DNA of 22,808 bases from Candidatus Heimdallarchaeota archaeon (GCA_021399405.1 JAAFKL010000023.1:1-22808); one strand, 5' to 3'; positions 8,362 to 16,065 are shown, counted from the first letter of the stretch. The notes: generated from the letters alone by a model not told the origin. A program made the numbers and translations.

Positions 8362-9198
8362 CTACATTAAATCTAAGAGTTCTTGAAATCCTGCGAAATT
8401 TGTTATCATAACTTCAGGTCCGATTTTCAATTGAAGATTTTCAGATGAAGCCCTAATATTTGGCCCTATTTGATCCAGGTTTACGCGGATATCTTGTCTT
8501 TTGTGCAGGCCATATAATCCTTGTTTAACGTGATCTCCTTCAAATGATATTTGTTTAAAGCCTGCGAAACCTGTTATTTCAAAGATTGCACTGACATTCA
8601 ATAGATGAATAATTTTTGTTTTCTCATAAAATTTTGAAATAATCATTGATCTGATTCTAAACTGCTCTATTGTACCTGTAATTTCGGTTTCAATATAAGT
8701 TCGTAATTTATCTCCACTTTGATCTTTATGGATTTTAAGAAAAAGTAAACCTTCCTCTGGTAGCCAGTACATACTATCTCGGTAATTATTGCCCGACCCT
8801 GCTTTATCAACCATACTCTTGAAGGGAGCAGATAATTGAGTAAACTGATATATGTACTTTGATTTGTTTGGTGAAAGATCCAAATGAAAATGAGTGCTTG
8901 ATTTGAAAGCAGTTCCTTTGAAATATTTTTTAAAATTGGCAAATGTAATTTTCTGGGGTTTTACCTTGTAGATTGAGACCCATGAACTAAAGAATTGTAA
9001 TAGTTCTACTTTCTTCCATAGCTCTCGAAATGAAGAAATTGATATATCACCCAATTTTGAAATAACTTGACTATACCTTTGATTTTCAACTGTATCTTCG
9101 GAAATTTCATATTCTGTAAGTAAATCAGTCGCAACTTTGTCGCTTGCTGTATTGATTAGCATCTGAAATTTACGATTAGTGACAGTTTTTATCTCCAT
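8362..9198 (-). CDS. Uncharacterised soluble protein
   Basis: I do not recognise this 278-residue protein. It is a mixed alpha/beta soluble protein with no signal peptide, membrane helix, cysteine cluster or nucleotide-binding motif. The first 85 residues look helical (acidic, with SSFRELWKKVELLQFFSSW). The second half has alternating hydrophobic strands and a repeated aromatic/glycine pattern: ITGFAGFKQISFEG near the middle and ITNFAGFQELLDLM at the very end, two copies of an IT-x-FAGF motif that may mark a duplicated unit. ATG at 9198 is chosen over TTG at 9201. Its stop is 3 bases from the ligase stop (convergent), so it is not part of the ligase transcript. Confidence 0.7.
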   Translation of the reverse strand: MEIKTVTNRKFQMLINTASDKVATDLLTEYEISEDTVENQRYSQVISKLGDISISSFRELWKKVELLQFFSSWVSIYKVKPQKITFANFKKYFKGTAFKSSTHFHLDLSPNKSKYIYQFTQLSAPFKSMVDKAGSGNNYRDSMYWLPEEGLLFLKIHKDQSGDKLRTYIETEITGTIEQFRIRSMIISKFYEKTKIIHLLNVSAIFEITGFAGFKQISFEGDHVKQGLYGLHKRQDIRVNLDQIGPNIRASSENLQLKIGPEVMITNFAGFQELLDLM

Positions 9199-9303
9199 CA
9201 ATTTTATGTTTATCTATCAAATTATGTTTGTTTTGTTTACCGTAAAAACAATTAACAACTAGTGGCAATTAAAATATCCATCGAATGTTCAAATTAAAAT
9301 GGT

Positions 9304-9528
9304 TTATGAGAGATTAATTTCATTTTTAGTTAATAAAAACTGCAATGCGAAAGCCACAGCGAAAGATACGACTATCATTACTGAGATTGTTGTTGATGAT
9401 TTTTGATTTTTACTGTTTTTGATATAAAGAACAAACCAAACTAGTGTACCAACTGCTAAGATTACAAAGAACCATGTAAAAACATTAAGCCAAAAATCAG
9501 AAAATATTGGCTTGAATACTTCTGCCAT
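9304..9528 (-). CDS. Small two-helix membrane protein
   Basis: A 74-residue protein with two hydrophobic helices (about 13-35 and 47-66) joined by a short basic loop (IKNSKNQKSS), which predicts both termini outside and the loop in the cytoplasm. No family is recognised. A TATA-like box (9547-9555) sits about 23 bases before the ATG, consistent with a leaderless transcript, which supports it as a real gene. It lies next to the decayed TnpB end but on the other strand, and nothing suggests the two are related. Confidence 0.6.
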   Translation of the reverse strand: MAEVFKPIFSDFWLNVFTWFFVILAVGTLVWFVLYIKNSKNQKSSTTISVMIVVSFAVAFALQFLLTKNEINLS

Positions 9529-9546
9529 GATTCACGATTTAATCAA

Positions 9547-9555
9547 GATATATTA
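9547..9555 (-). promoter_or_regulatory. TATA-like box for the small membrane protein gene
   Basis: On the minus strand this reads TAATATATC, centred about 23 bases before the ATG whose first base is 9528. The spacing fits a leaderless transcript. Confidence 0.35.
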
Positions 9556-9591
9556 AGAGTTTACTTACGATTCCAATCCTATTACCTCTGA

Positions 9592-9832
9592 ATCGCAAAA
9601 GTATTAGATCAAACAGATTCTATCACATTCCGTAGAAAATGTTCAAATCACAAGATCAAATAGGGCTAATTTTCAATGCAAGAAATGTGATTTTTCTTTG
9701 AATGCTGATCTCAATGCTTCTCATAATATAAAATCTAGAATTTTTGATACTAGTTATCTCTTACAACTTGCTCATCGAGCTATACGTATGATGGGTGGGG
9801 CTTCCGTCATTATCCCTAATGTAGCGGCCTAG
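9592..9832 (+). pseudogene. tnpB: Decayed 3' end of an IS200/IS605-family tnpB
   Basis: Translating from about 9650 gives TRSNRANFQCKKCDFSLNAD followed at once by LNASHNI, then a tail ending at TAG 9830-9832. This is the hallmark C-terminus of TnpB: the second CxxC of the zinc ribbon and the last RuvC motif with its aspartate in NADLNAS. The first half of the ribbon is in a different frame (RRKCSNH at 9631-9651), so a frameshift separates the two, and one expected cysteine codon is TTC. In-frame stops occur just upstream (TGA 9589, TAG 9605), and nothing of the remaining roughly 300 residues of TnpB is present. It is therefore a relic of an inserted element with only its right end left. Between 9529 and 9591 no feature beyond the promoter-like box is seen. 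Confidence 0.8.
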
Positions 9833-9850
9833 GATTCCTAGGGTAGCTAC
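9821..9850 (+). repeat. Terminal hairpin, probable right end of the IS200/IS605-type element
   Basis: GTAGC (9821-9825) pairs with GCTAC (9846-9850), and inside it CCTAGGA (9828-9834) pairs with TCCTAGG (9836-9842) around a single base, leaving small internal bulges. The hairpin overlaps the tnpB stop codon. IS200/IS605 elements have subterminal hairpins at their ends, and in TnpB systems the guide RNA scaffold covers exactly this region. It could alternatively act only as a terminator. Confidence 0.6.
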
Positions 9851-9853
9851 AAG

Positions 9854-9869
9854 AAAAAGTTAACTTTTT
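9854..9869 (+). terminator. Palindrome ending in a T run, possible terminator
   Basis: AAAAAGTTAACTTTTT is a perfect 16-bp palindrome running into a longer stretch of seven T. T runs act as terminators in archaea. It lies directly after the relic hairpin and before the promoter of the next gene, so it may shield that gene from upstream transcription. Confidence 0.4.
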
Positions 9870-9888
9870 TTGAATGATAAAGCTGAAC

Positions 9889-9897
9889 TTATATATT
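9889..9897 (+). promoter_or_regulatory. TATA-like box for the lysine-tailed zinc-ribbon gene
   Basis: TTATATATT is centred about 29 bases before the ATG at 9922, predicting a start near 9917. A GAAAGGAAA purine run between them could act as a ribosome site only if transcription began earlier. Confidence 0.45.
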
Positions 9898-9921
9898 CTG
9901 TAAATTGAAAGGAAATTAGAA

Positions 9922-10401
9922 ATGGCAAAAACAAAAACTGCAAAGAAGACAGTAAAGAAAACAGTAAAGAAGACAGTAAAAAAGAAAGTAAAAAAGGATA
10001 AGAAACCAAAGGTAAAAGATCTCAAATGTAAAAAGTGTGGATATGGCTTTCCACCAAATTCTGAAGAGGGTCTAAAACACAGAAAGAAAACTTGGACTTT
10101 TGTTTCTCCAATGCCAGATAAGAATGGTGATGTAACCATAACTGCTATGGCTTCCTTTAACTGTCCCTCATGTGGAAAAAATATCACTGGGGCTTACGGT
10201 AAGACCAAAGGGGATTTTGGAGGAAAAAGTAAAACAGAAAGAATTAAAGATATTCTAGAGGCTAAAACTACATTTCAATTAGCAGATTTTGCTAAAGATA
10301 TCGGTGTGGCTGAGGTGAATTTGACCAAAATACTCAACATGATGATTAAAAAAGGATCGGCATCGGGCAAAATCTCCGGTGGCAAATTTGTTCCATCTTA
10401 G
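9922..10401 (+). CDS. Lysine-tailed zinc-ribbon / winged-helix protein
   Basis: A 159-residue protein in three parts. Residues 1-33 are a lysine-rich tail with KKTV units. Residues about 35-88 are a zinc ribbon with CKKC (C36, C39) and CPSC (C81, C84). Residues about 104-159 look like a winged helix: a conserved-looking ERIKDILE helix, then FAKDIGVAEVNLTKILNMMIKKG and a short GKISGGKF wing. The combination suggests a DNA- or RNA-binding protein; the tail resembles histone H1 or basic chromatin-protein tails and would contact the phosphate backbone non-specifically. It could be an abundant chromatin protein, a transcription factor or a ribosome-associated protein, and the sequence does not decide between them. 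It has its own promoter right after the relic element, and its stop is 2 bases from that of the convergent E1-like gene. Confidence 0.8.
   Translation: MAKTKTAKKTVKKTVKKTVKKKVKKDKKPKVKDLKCKKCGYGFPPNSEEGLKHRKKTWTFVSPMPDKNGDVTITAMASFNCPSCGKNITGAYGKTKGDFGGKSKTERIKDILEAKTTFQLADFAKDIGVAEVNLTKILNMMIKKGSASGKISGGKFVPS
9943..9990 (+). repeat. Four tandem 12-bp units encoding the KKTV tail
   Basis: Four successive 12-base units close to AAGAAGACAGTA encode KKTV, KKTV, KKTV and KKKV. Units 1 and 3 are identical; the second differs at one base and the fourth at two. The tail has probably grown by slippage or duplication and could differ in length between strains. Confidence 0.85.
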
Positions 10402-10403
10402 AA

Positions 10404-11483
10404 TTATAATTTAGAATAAAATTCTGCAAATTTAGAAACCGCATTTTTAGATGATTTAGAACCACGAATAGTTGAAACTCCGCTTTTCATAACACTTAGT
10501 GCTATCTCATCAATCTCGAAAGTAATATAATTTGCACCTGATACTTTTACATTCCACTGAGATTTTATCTTTTCTTGAACTATTTCGAAATCCCATTTTA
10601 TTTCCCATATTGGAGCTAATATGAATGTATCCCGTCCACATAAAGAAGTAACTAAGGCTTTTCCGTATGAATCTATCTCACGATATCCTTTTGTTGTATC
10701 GCCAATTTGTCCTGTATCCAATTCACCTTCTTCGTTTTCACCACACATTAAGCATAATTGATTTTTCTTAAATTTTATTTTTTCAAATTCTAAGGTTTCA
10801 AGATCAATGAACATCATTTGTGATTCAAGATTAGGTTGTTGATCTAATAATATTCGAATTGCTTCTGTAGCTTGGATCCCTGCGGCTAAATGAAGAATAC
10901 TAGGATGTACACCTGCGATTTCGCAGGTTTGATTTGGATCATCGCTAATATTTCCCAGAACGCAGACTAAACATGGTGTGTTTTCTTTGAAAGTAATTGA
11001 CATTATATTAGCTGATTCAGCAATTGCTCCAGCGAATAAGAAAGGAATTTTTAGATTATATGCAGCTTGGTGAAGAACCCTTCTAGAGCTAAAACTGTCA
11101 AGACCATCGACTATTACATCAACTTCATCGAGTAATTGATTTACACTTAAAGCATCCAATCGGGTTGCATGAACTTCAATATTTAAATACGGATTTCGTA
11201 GTTTCAACCGCTCTTCAGCCACATCAACCTTACTTTTCCCAATATCAGAATCATTATACAATTTTTGTCTAGGTAAATTGTTGGTTTCAATTATATCAAA
11301 ATCAACAATAACCAAATTACCAACCCCTATCGAGGCAAGCAATTCTCCTGAGACCGTTCCTAAGCCACCCATTCCCGCAATTAATACTTTTTTATCTTTC
11401 AAAAGCCGTTGGTTTTCCAATCCTATGCTACGCAATGGAAAATGCCTAGAAAAACGACTGACCCAATCGGGGTGGTCTTGCAT
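10404..11483 (-). CDS. ThiF/MoeB/UbaA-like E1 adenylyltransferase with C-terminal extension
   Basis: Numbering from the ATG at 11492: Rossmann motif IAGMGGLGTVSGE (38-50), VDFDIIETNNLPRQ (63-76) with the ATP-contacting D66 and R75, GKSKV (85-89), VDGLDS (128-133), then zinc ligands CLVC (174-177) and CLMC (247-250), and TCEIAGV (189-195), the position of the family cysteine. These enzymes adenylate the C-terminal glycine of a ubiquitin-like or sulphur-carrier protein (ThiS, MoaD, SAMP or Ub-like). Residues about 275-362 form an extra C-terminal domain beginning SLCGRDTF, a pattern I associate with a small domain found in some ThiF-family proteins. Both CxxC pairs are intact, so the fold should be complete. 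ATG at 11483 is preferred because an AGAGG motif lies 9 bases before it, but touches the alternative ATG at 11492. No ubiquitin-like partner gene is visible in the window, so the pathway is open. Confidence 0.9.
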   Translation of the reverse strand: MQDHPDWVSRFSRHFPLRSIGLENQRLLKDKKVLIAGMGGLGTVSGELLASIGVGNLVIVDFDIIETNNLPRQKLYNDSDIGKSKVDVAEERLKLRNPYLNIEVHATRLDALSVNQLLDEVDVIVDGLDSFSSRRVLHQAAYNLKIPFLFAGAIAESANIMSITFKENTPCLVCVLGNISDDPNQTCEIAGVHPSILHLAAGIQATEAIRILLDQQPNLESQMMFIDLETLEFEKIKFKKNQLCLMCGENEEGELDTGQIGDTTKGYREIDSYGKALVTSLCGRDTFILAPIWEIKWDFEIVQEKIKSQWNVKVSGANYITFEIDEIALSVMKSGVSTIRGSKSSKNAVSKFAEFYSKL

Positions 11484-11620
11484 AAATAACATCCTCTTGG
11501 CTTATACTTGTAGTTTTTGAAATGGAGAGAGTAAATACGAATAGATTTAATTTACACTAATAACAATTTGTGAAAGCGTTAAAATATTTTATTATCAAAA
11601 ATTTTATGCACAATAATACA

Positions 11621-11629
11621 TATAATAAA
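11621..11629 (+). promoter_or_regulatory. TATA-like box for the glycosyltransferase gene
   Basis: TATAATAAA predicts transcription starting near 11650, which leaves a leader of about 18 bases before ATG 11668. Confidence 0.4.
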
Positions 11630-11667
11630 GGCTCATGCGATATTTATGATTGAAATAAGTGGAATTT

Positions 11668-12951
11668 ATGGATAAAGTCACAGTTCAACCTAATATAAAT
11701 GTGCCCAATAATAATTTTTTTCAGACAAAAACGATATTATTAATTGTTGCAGGGCTCCATCTTCTCGGGTTGATTGCATGTGCAATTGATTTCTATTATC
11801 TAAAATGGTACATTGTACATTACAATGAAGGCTTAGTGCCAGATCAACAAATGTTTCAAATCAGAGGAAATAGTGTGCTTAGTGGTAATTTGCCTTATGA
11901 AGGATTGGCTTCTTGGGAATCATTAGCTCCACCTTTAAGTATGTATCTACTTGCAATTCCATTAATTTTTGAGAATATTATCCCTATTCCACTAGCTTTC
12001 ACATACAGGATCTACTTCACAATCTATAATTTACTTACTTGTTGGCTATTGATCAAGATTGGTGAGAAAACATTTCCCAAGAGTAGAAAATATTTAGCGA
12101 CAATATTGTATGGTATGGGACCATTTATGGTAATGCAAGCAGCGTTTGCAGGTTCAGATGAGTGTATGGGGACGTTCTTAATGATTCTTGTTGTCTATTT
12201 GATTGTAAACGATAAACCAATACTAGCTACTATTTTTATTGGAATCGGGACCTCAATCAAATACTATCCATTCTTATTGATTCCATATTTCCTTGCGACT
12301 CGTAAAACATTCAGGTCTCAAATAAAATATGGAGTACTTAGTATATTATCAGTCATAGTATTTTTTGTCCCATTTTATTTTGTTAACCCTGACAATTTCA
12401 TGTTGCAATTTAATAATCGGATTCAATCTGTTCCTTGGGATTCTCCTGGGAATTCTGGATTACTTATGCTCATAGATAAACTGCAAATTGTTAACTTAAC
12501 AAGCATTGAAAGTCAGTACAAGATTTTTTGGATTTCAAGTCTAATACTACTTAGTTCGATTCAAATCCTGAAGAGATACAATACAGTAGAAGATGCGGGT
12601 TTAGTACCATCAATATTTTTTATTTTATATCCAAAATTTTTCTTTTCTTATTTTGCAATAATTTTACCATTTTACTGCATGGGATTTGTTTATAGAAAAT
12701 CTCCATGGGTTTTATGGGTCATAATGAATATTGGTCTAATAATTGGAGGAGCAGTTAATGATAGAGTTGTAGGTTACAGCTCAGTCTACAGACAAGAAGA
12801 GGGAAACGTCCCAATTCTATTGGCAATTGGAATAATTTTATTTTATGGAGTTTGGCTATTCAATTGGATGTTAATATTTCTAAAAAGAGATTTTCAGGTA
12901 GGAAAGGAAAAATCCGTCTTTCCTCAAATATCTATTTTCAATCCATCGTAG
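11668..12951 (+). CDS. Polytopic membrane glycosyltransferase (GT-C fold, GT87/DUF2029-like)
   Basis: A protein of about 427 residues with some ten or more hydrophobic helices. After the first helix, the first outer loop holds an acidic VPDQQMFQ and then GNLPYEG, matching the D...G-x-x-PY pattern of lipid-linked GT-C enzymes, followed by APPLSMYLLAIP. A later GIGTSIKYYPFLLIPY segment matches the conserved lysine/proline helix of the mannosyltransferase DUF2029/GT87 group. It should transfer a sugar (often mannose from a polyprenyl-phosphate carrier) on the outer face of the membrane, for glycolipid or surface glycan synthesis. ATG at 11668 is chosen; GTG at 11659 adds three residues. Its 3' end overlaps that of the convergent metallo-beta-lactamase gene by 28 bases. 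No other glycan genes flank it. Confidence 0.85.
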   Translation: MDKVTVQPNINVPNNNFFQTKTILLIVAGLHLLGLIACAIDFYYLKWYIVHYNEGLVPDQQMFQIRGNSVLSGNLPYEGLASWESLAPPLSMYLLAIPLIFENIIPIPLAFTYRIYFTIYNLLTCWLLIKIGEKTFPKSRKYLATILYGMGPFMVMQAAFAGSDECMGTFLMILVVYLIVNDKPILATIFIGIGTSIKYYPFLLIPYFLATRKTFRSQIKYGVLSILSVIVFFVPFYFVNPDNFMLQFNNRIQSVPWDSPGNSGLLMLIDKLQIVNLTSIESQYKIFWISSLILLSSIQILKRYNTVEDAGLVPSIFFILYPKFFFSYFAIILPFYCMGFVYRKSPWVLWVIMNIGLIIGGAVNDRVVGYSSVYRQEEGNVPILLAIGIILFYGVWLFNWMLIFLKRDFQVGKEKSVFPQISIFNPS

Positions 12952-13655
12952 GCTAAATATAGAGGAGGAGCTACTTCATCTGCACGATCAATTACACTCT
13001 GACCAAGATGTGATAAATAAACTCTCTTTAAACCAGAGATTACTAATTTTTCAATCTCTTTGAAGGTAATATGGTCTGGAATTTTATGTTCATATGAAGA
13101 AGCCTCAGTAATTATTATATCACATTTGAGAAGTTTATCAAAATTCTCCTGTACATATGATGTATCTCCAGTATATCCAACAGTTTTATTATCAATTGTG
13201 ATAATTTGCATTCTAGCATTCCCAGAATGTACGGCTGGTAAAGTTTTCACAGAACCACCAGGAATATTGAAATATTCATCAGGACCATATTCATGAAATT
13301 CAAATAGATTAAAAATATGATTTGTTACTTCTTCTCTATACATAACTTCGCTAATTTTGATAATTTTCTTTGTTATTCCAATCGGACCATAAACTGGGAT
13401 TTTTTTGGTTCTTTTTATTACATACTTATCTTCTATAACCATCTGAGGTAGCCCCATATAATGATCTGGGTGAAGGTGTGAAATAAGGATCGCATCAAGA
13501 TTAGGAAAGATTCGAAATTGAGATCTAATGGCAGAAAACATAGAATATCCTGCATCGACAAGTATATTTTTTGATCCTTGAATTAGGTAGCACGAAGTGT
13601 GACGACCTTGATGTCCAAAAGCATTAGCTGTACCAAGAAATGTAATTGATACCAT
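12924..13655 (-). CDS. Metallo-beta-lactamase-fold hydrolase (RNase Z-like)
   Basis: A 243-residue MBL-fold enzyme with an intact dinuclear zinc site: SHLHPDHYMG (H60, H62, D64, H65), H143 in AVHSGNA, D164 in YTGDTSY and H216 in YLSHLG; H195 in DHITF is also placed as in the RNase Z/ElaC group. The GYTGDTSY segment and the short length suggest the compact ElaC/phosphodiesterase subfamily. The long exosite arm of true tRNase Z is not obvious (residues 75-110 are only modestly basic), so it may be a phosphodiesterase or other hydrolase rather than the tRNA 3' end processor. It lies 6 bases after the YhfC-like gene and is probably cotranscribed. Its end overlaps that of the convergent glycosyltransferase gene. 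Confidence 0.9.
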   Translation of the reverse strand: MVSITFLGTANAFGHQGRHTSCYLIQGSKNILVDAGYSMFSAIRSQFRIFPNLDAILISHLHPDHYMGLPQMVIEDKYVIKRTKKIPVYGPIGITKKIIKISEVMYREEVTNHIFNLFEFHEYGPDEYFNIPGGSVKTLPAVHSGNARMQIITIDNKTVGYTGDTSYVQENFDKLLKCDIIITEASSYEHKIPDHITFKEIEKLVISGLKRVYLSHLGQSVIDRADEVAPPLYLAYDGLKIDI

Positions 13656-13661
13656 ATCGAT

Positions 13662-14348
13662 TCACAAACTATCTTCTACTAAAGAGACTCTCTTTCTTGT
13701 CTTCATTGTGAGATAAAACATAACAATTTGGACGACTAGAAAGAAATATAATCGACCAAACCGAGTTGAAAACTCTAATTCATGTCCTAACGCTCCGAAT
13801 AGTGCTATTTCGGTGAAAAATTTTATGAATGCCGCAAACATAACGTATTTCGTATTCTCTTCACTTCTAATCAGTATTGTTGTTAAACCAGCGTTTGAAA
13901 CCATTAGGAAAATAAGTAGCAATAAGACTGAAGCTTCATAATTTTCAATATCGCTTTCAAAGAAAAACAGAAATCTGGTTAAAAATTCTGCGAAGCCCCA
14001 CCCAATCCCAAATACAATTGTTGTCTTCTCAGTCTTTATCGGGAAATATTGACATTTGAATAGTTCATACCTAATAATTTCTGAAATTATACTTAAAACT
14101 AACAGAATGAAGAATAAGCCAGTTCTACTATCTTTCATTACTTCTAGATAACTATCTTCAGAACTCTCGGAAAATAAAAAGTAATACGGAATGAGCGCTA
14201 TTATAGAGTAACTTACCCATCCAACACCGCCTAGGGAAAAATTTGCATACCATTTAGTAATATCGAGTTGATCGTTTTTTAATAAATAACCCAAAGGTAT
14301 GAAAATTGCACCTGAGATCAATGTTGTAATAATTAGGGACAAAGCCAT
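13662..14348 (-). CDS. Membrane protein resembling YhfC / CPBP intramembrane proteases
   Basis: A 228-residue protein with about seven hydrophobic helices. Two stretches recall the YhfC family: SEIIRYELF (89-97; E90, R93) at the place of the EExxRY motif, and FGIGWGFAEFLTR (113-125; E121) at the place of GxGHGGxE. The second glutamate of the first pair and the histidine of the second motif are missing, so it may be an inactive relative or may use other ligands. YhfC-type proteins are related to the CAAX/CPBP intramembrane metalloproteases. The start is supported by TTAGGA just before the ATG. It sits between the helical gene and the metallo-beta-lactamase gene in a close minus-strand run. The family call is a pattern-level guess. 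Confidence 0.6.
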   Translation of the reverse strand: MALSLIITTLISGAIFIPLGYLLKNDQLDITKWYANFSLGGVGWVSYSIIALIPYYFLFSESSEDSYLEVMKDSRTGLFFILLVLSIISEIIRYELFKCQYFPIKTEKTTIVFGIGWGFAEFLTRFLFFFESDIENYEASVLLLLIFLMVSNAGLTTILIRSEENTKYVMFAAFIKFFTEIALFGALGHELEFSTRFGRLYFFLVVQIVMFYLTMKTRKRVSLVEDSL

Positions 14349-14435
14349 TAATTCCTAATTAAGTATTTAGAATATAATTTTATTTAATATTATTCAGATT
14401 AATAAACTGATTTTATCACGATTCAGAATTTGGGG

Positions 14436-15977
14436 TTAAATAATAAATTGATTTAGGGTGTCGAACATCAAATCTATCAGAGATTGATCCACAATCACAA
14501 GTGATATGCCGTCATCCTTACTCTTATCAATAATTGCTCTTGCTTTTTCTAGAAAAGTATCCTGCTGGAAATTTTCAATTTTCAAGACTGAGATAAAATT
14601 CAATGATAATAGTTCCACTGCTTTGTGTGGAGTTAAGGTCTCACCAATTAGTACATTATAATTTGAACGCAGAACTTTTTTGAAAGTTTCAACCGCAATT
14701 TTTTGATCTGAAATTCGTTTAATTCGGGAAAGTTGTGCTTCATAATTTTCCCATTGATCACTTTTCAGAATTTGATCAAGCTTACTTATTCCTGAATCTA
14801 AACTATCCACAACCAAACCTTGTTTCATTTGAACGAATAAAGAAGGTAAAAACTCTTCAATAACCTCCACTATTACACGATCTCGTACCTCTAATTCAAT
14901 AAGTTGAGAAGTTTGGTTCTCTAATTCAGAACTCAGTAATTTCCGATATCCCCTTTCCAATTTCTTGGACATCTTAATTTCGCTGAAGAATTGATCTAAT
15001 AATTTTTCAGCTGCAAGAATAGGATCATCAAAGGGCAAATCATAAAGAACCATTAAAAGAGCATCTGAAAAGAATTCAAGTGAGTCATCATCATCTATTT
15101 CCAAATTCTCCCAACCAATTTTACTCATAATAGAATATTGTAAGGAGTCTAAGTCTTCTTTTTCATCTGATTTTTTAGAGTCAAGTCTTATTATTTCTTT
15201 TTGTAGAGCTGATATTGTGAAAAACATATTGAGTATATCATTTTCATATTTTCCTTTCTCAATCTGTTCTGTGAGGGAATCATAAATGGAACGGGCTTTT
15301 AACGCCCAATTGGACGTTGATTCTATCTGGAGGACCCTTTCTAAAATTGACATTTTTGATTGCATCAATCTGATTGATCCTGCAAAAATTTCACCTCCTC
15401 TCTCCTCTTGTGTATTGAAGATTGAAGATATTAGCCGGCTTCCAATATCTATAATTTTTGAAAAATCATGATCTGTCTTCCAATATTGTGTTAACGGTTT
15501 TATCCAGTTTTGTGAAATTAAATCGAGTTCTATGAGATAGTATGCACAGTCATCATCAATTGCTTTTCCAGTTTTAAAGATTGTATCTTCTAAAGTTACT
15601 AGTCTTGAAAGTTGAGATCGCAATATTTTAGGGAATTCAATTCGTAACAACACAATCCAAGACCCTTCTTCTAATGCAAAACGAATCTGATATGTAGGAA
15701 CATCGGGTATTTCCATTTGATTTTCGATTTTTCTCTTAATTTCAGCTTCGAAATCAGGTATAATGACATCTAATGATAGGTTCCAATAAGAAGAAATAAT
15801 TTTACTCACAATTTTGATATTAGTATCAATATCGGCGAATTTCTCAGGAAAATCTTGTAATTCAGAAACATTAAATCTATCAAAAATAGAGGTCAATTCA
15901 TTAAAAATGGATTTATATAGGCTGACCAATTTTTTATCCAATTTTTCTCGGCCATCTCTATCAAAATCCATTGTCAT
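14436..15977 (-). CDS. Large acidic helical protein, unrecognised
   Basis: A 513-residue acidic, almost wholly helical protein with no membrane segment, signal peptide, cysteine cluster or nucleotide motif. Leucine/isoleucine heptad-like patterns occur at several places, for example REKLDKKLVSLYKSIF near the start and LERGYRKLLSSELENQTSQL around residue 355. Residues about 90-115 (TYQIRFALEEGSWIVLLRIE) look like a pair of beta strands, so a small beta domain may interrupt the helices. The C-terminus has an EKARAIIDKSKDDGISLVIV strand-helix segment. A structural or adaptor protein is plausible; no family is recognised. It heads the minus-strand run leading to the YhfC-like and MBL genes, 87 bases before the former. 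ATG at 15977 or 15971 could be used. Confidence 0.75.
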   Translation of the reverse strand: MTMDFDRDGREKLDKKLVSLYKSIFNELTSIFDRFNVSELQDFPEKFADIDTNIKIVSKIISSYWNLSLDVIIPDFEAEIKRKIENQMEIPDVPTYQIRFALEEGSWIVLLRIEFPKILRSQLSRLVTLEDTIFKTGKAIDDDCAYYLIELDLISQNWIKPLTQYWKTDHDFSKIIDIGSRLISSIFNTQEERGGEIFAGSIRLMQSKMSILERVLQIESTSNWALKARSIYDSLTEQIEKGKYENDILNMFFTISALQKEIIRLDSKKSDEKEDLDSLQYSIMSKIGWENLEIDDDDSLEFFSDALLMVLYDLPFDDPILAAEKLLDQFFSEIKMSKKLERGYRKLLSSELENQTSQLIELEVRDRVIVEVIEEFLPSLFVQMKQGLVVDSLDSGISKLDQILKSDQWENYEAQLSRIKRISDQKIAVETFKKVLRSNYNVLIGETLTPHKAVELLSLNFISVLKIENFQQDTFLEKARAIIDKSKDDGISLVIVDQSLIDLMFDTLNQFII

Positions 15978-16065
15978 TCGGTTCTTGAAATAAACTAATT
16001 AAGACGTAGTGATATTACATCGGAATATCAAGTAAAAACCTCTTGATTGATAAAGATAGAAAGAA

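Noticed and set aside
9304..9528. Small membrane ORF as a toxin or transposon accessory gene
   Set aside because: There is no toxin or antitoxin signature, no partner gene, and it lies on the opposite strand from the TnpB relic with its own TATA-like box.
9816..10187. Minus-strand ORF of 123 codons
   Set aside because: It is an antisense shadow of the lysine-tailed gene; the phenylalanine-rich repeats are the reverse complement of the lysine codons.
11646..11675. Nine-codon ORF overlapping the glycosyltransferase start
   Set aside because: An ATG at 11646 opens a 9-codon frame (MIEISGIYG) ending over the ATG at 11668. It could be a regulatory upstream ORF but has no ribosome site, and the predicted transcript start near 11650 falls inside it.
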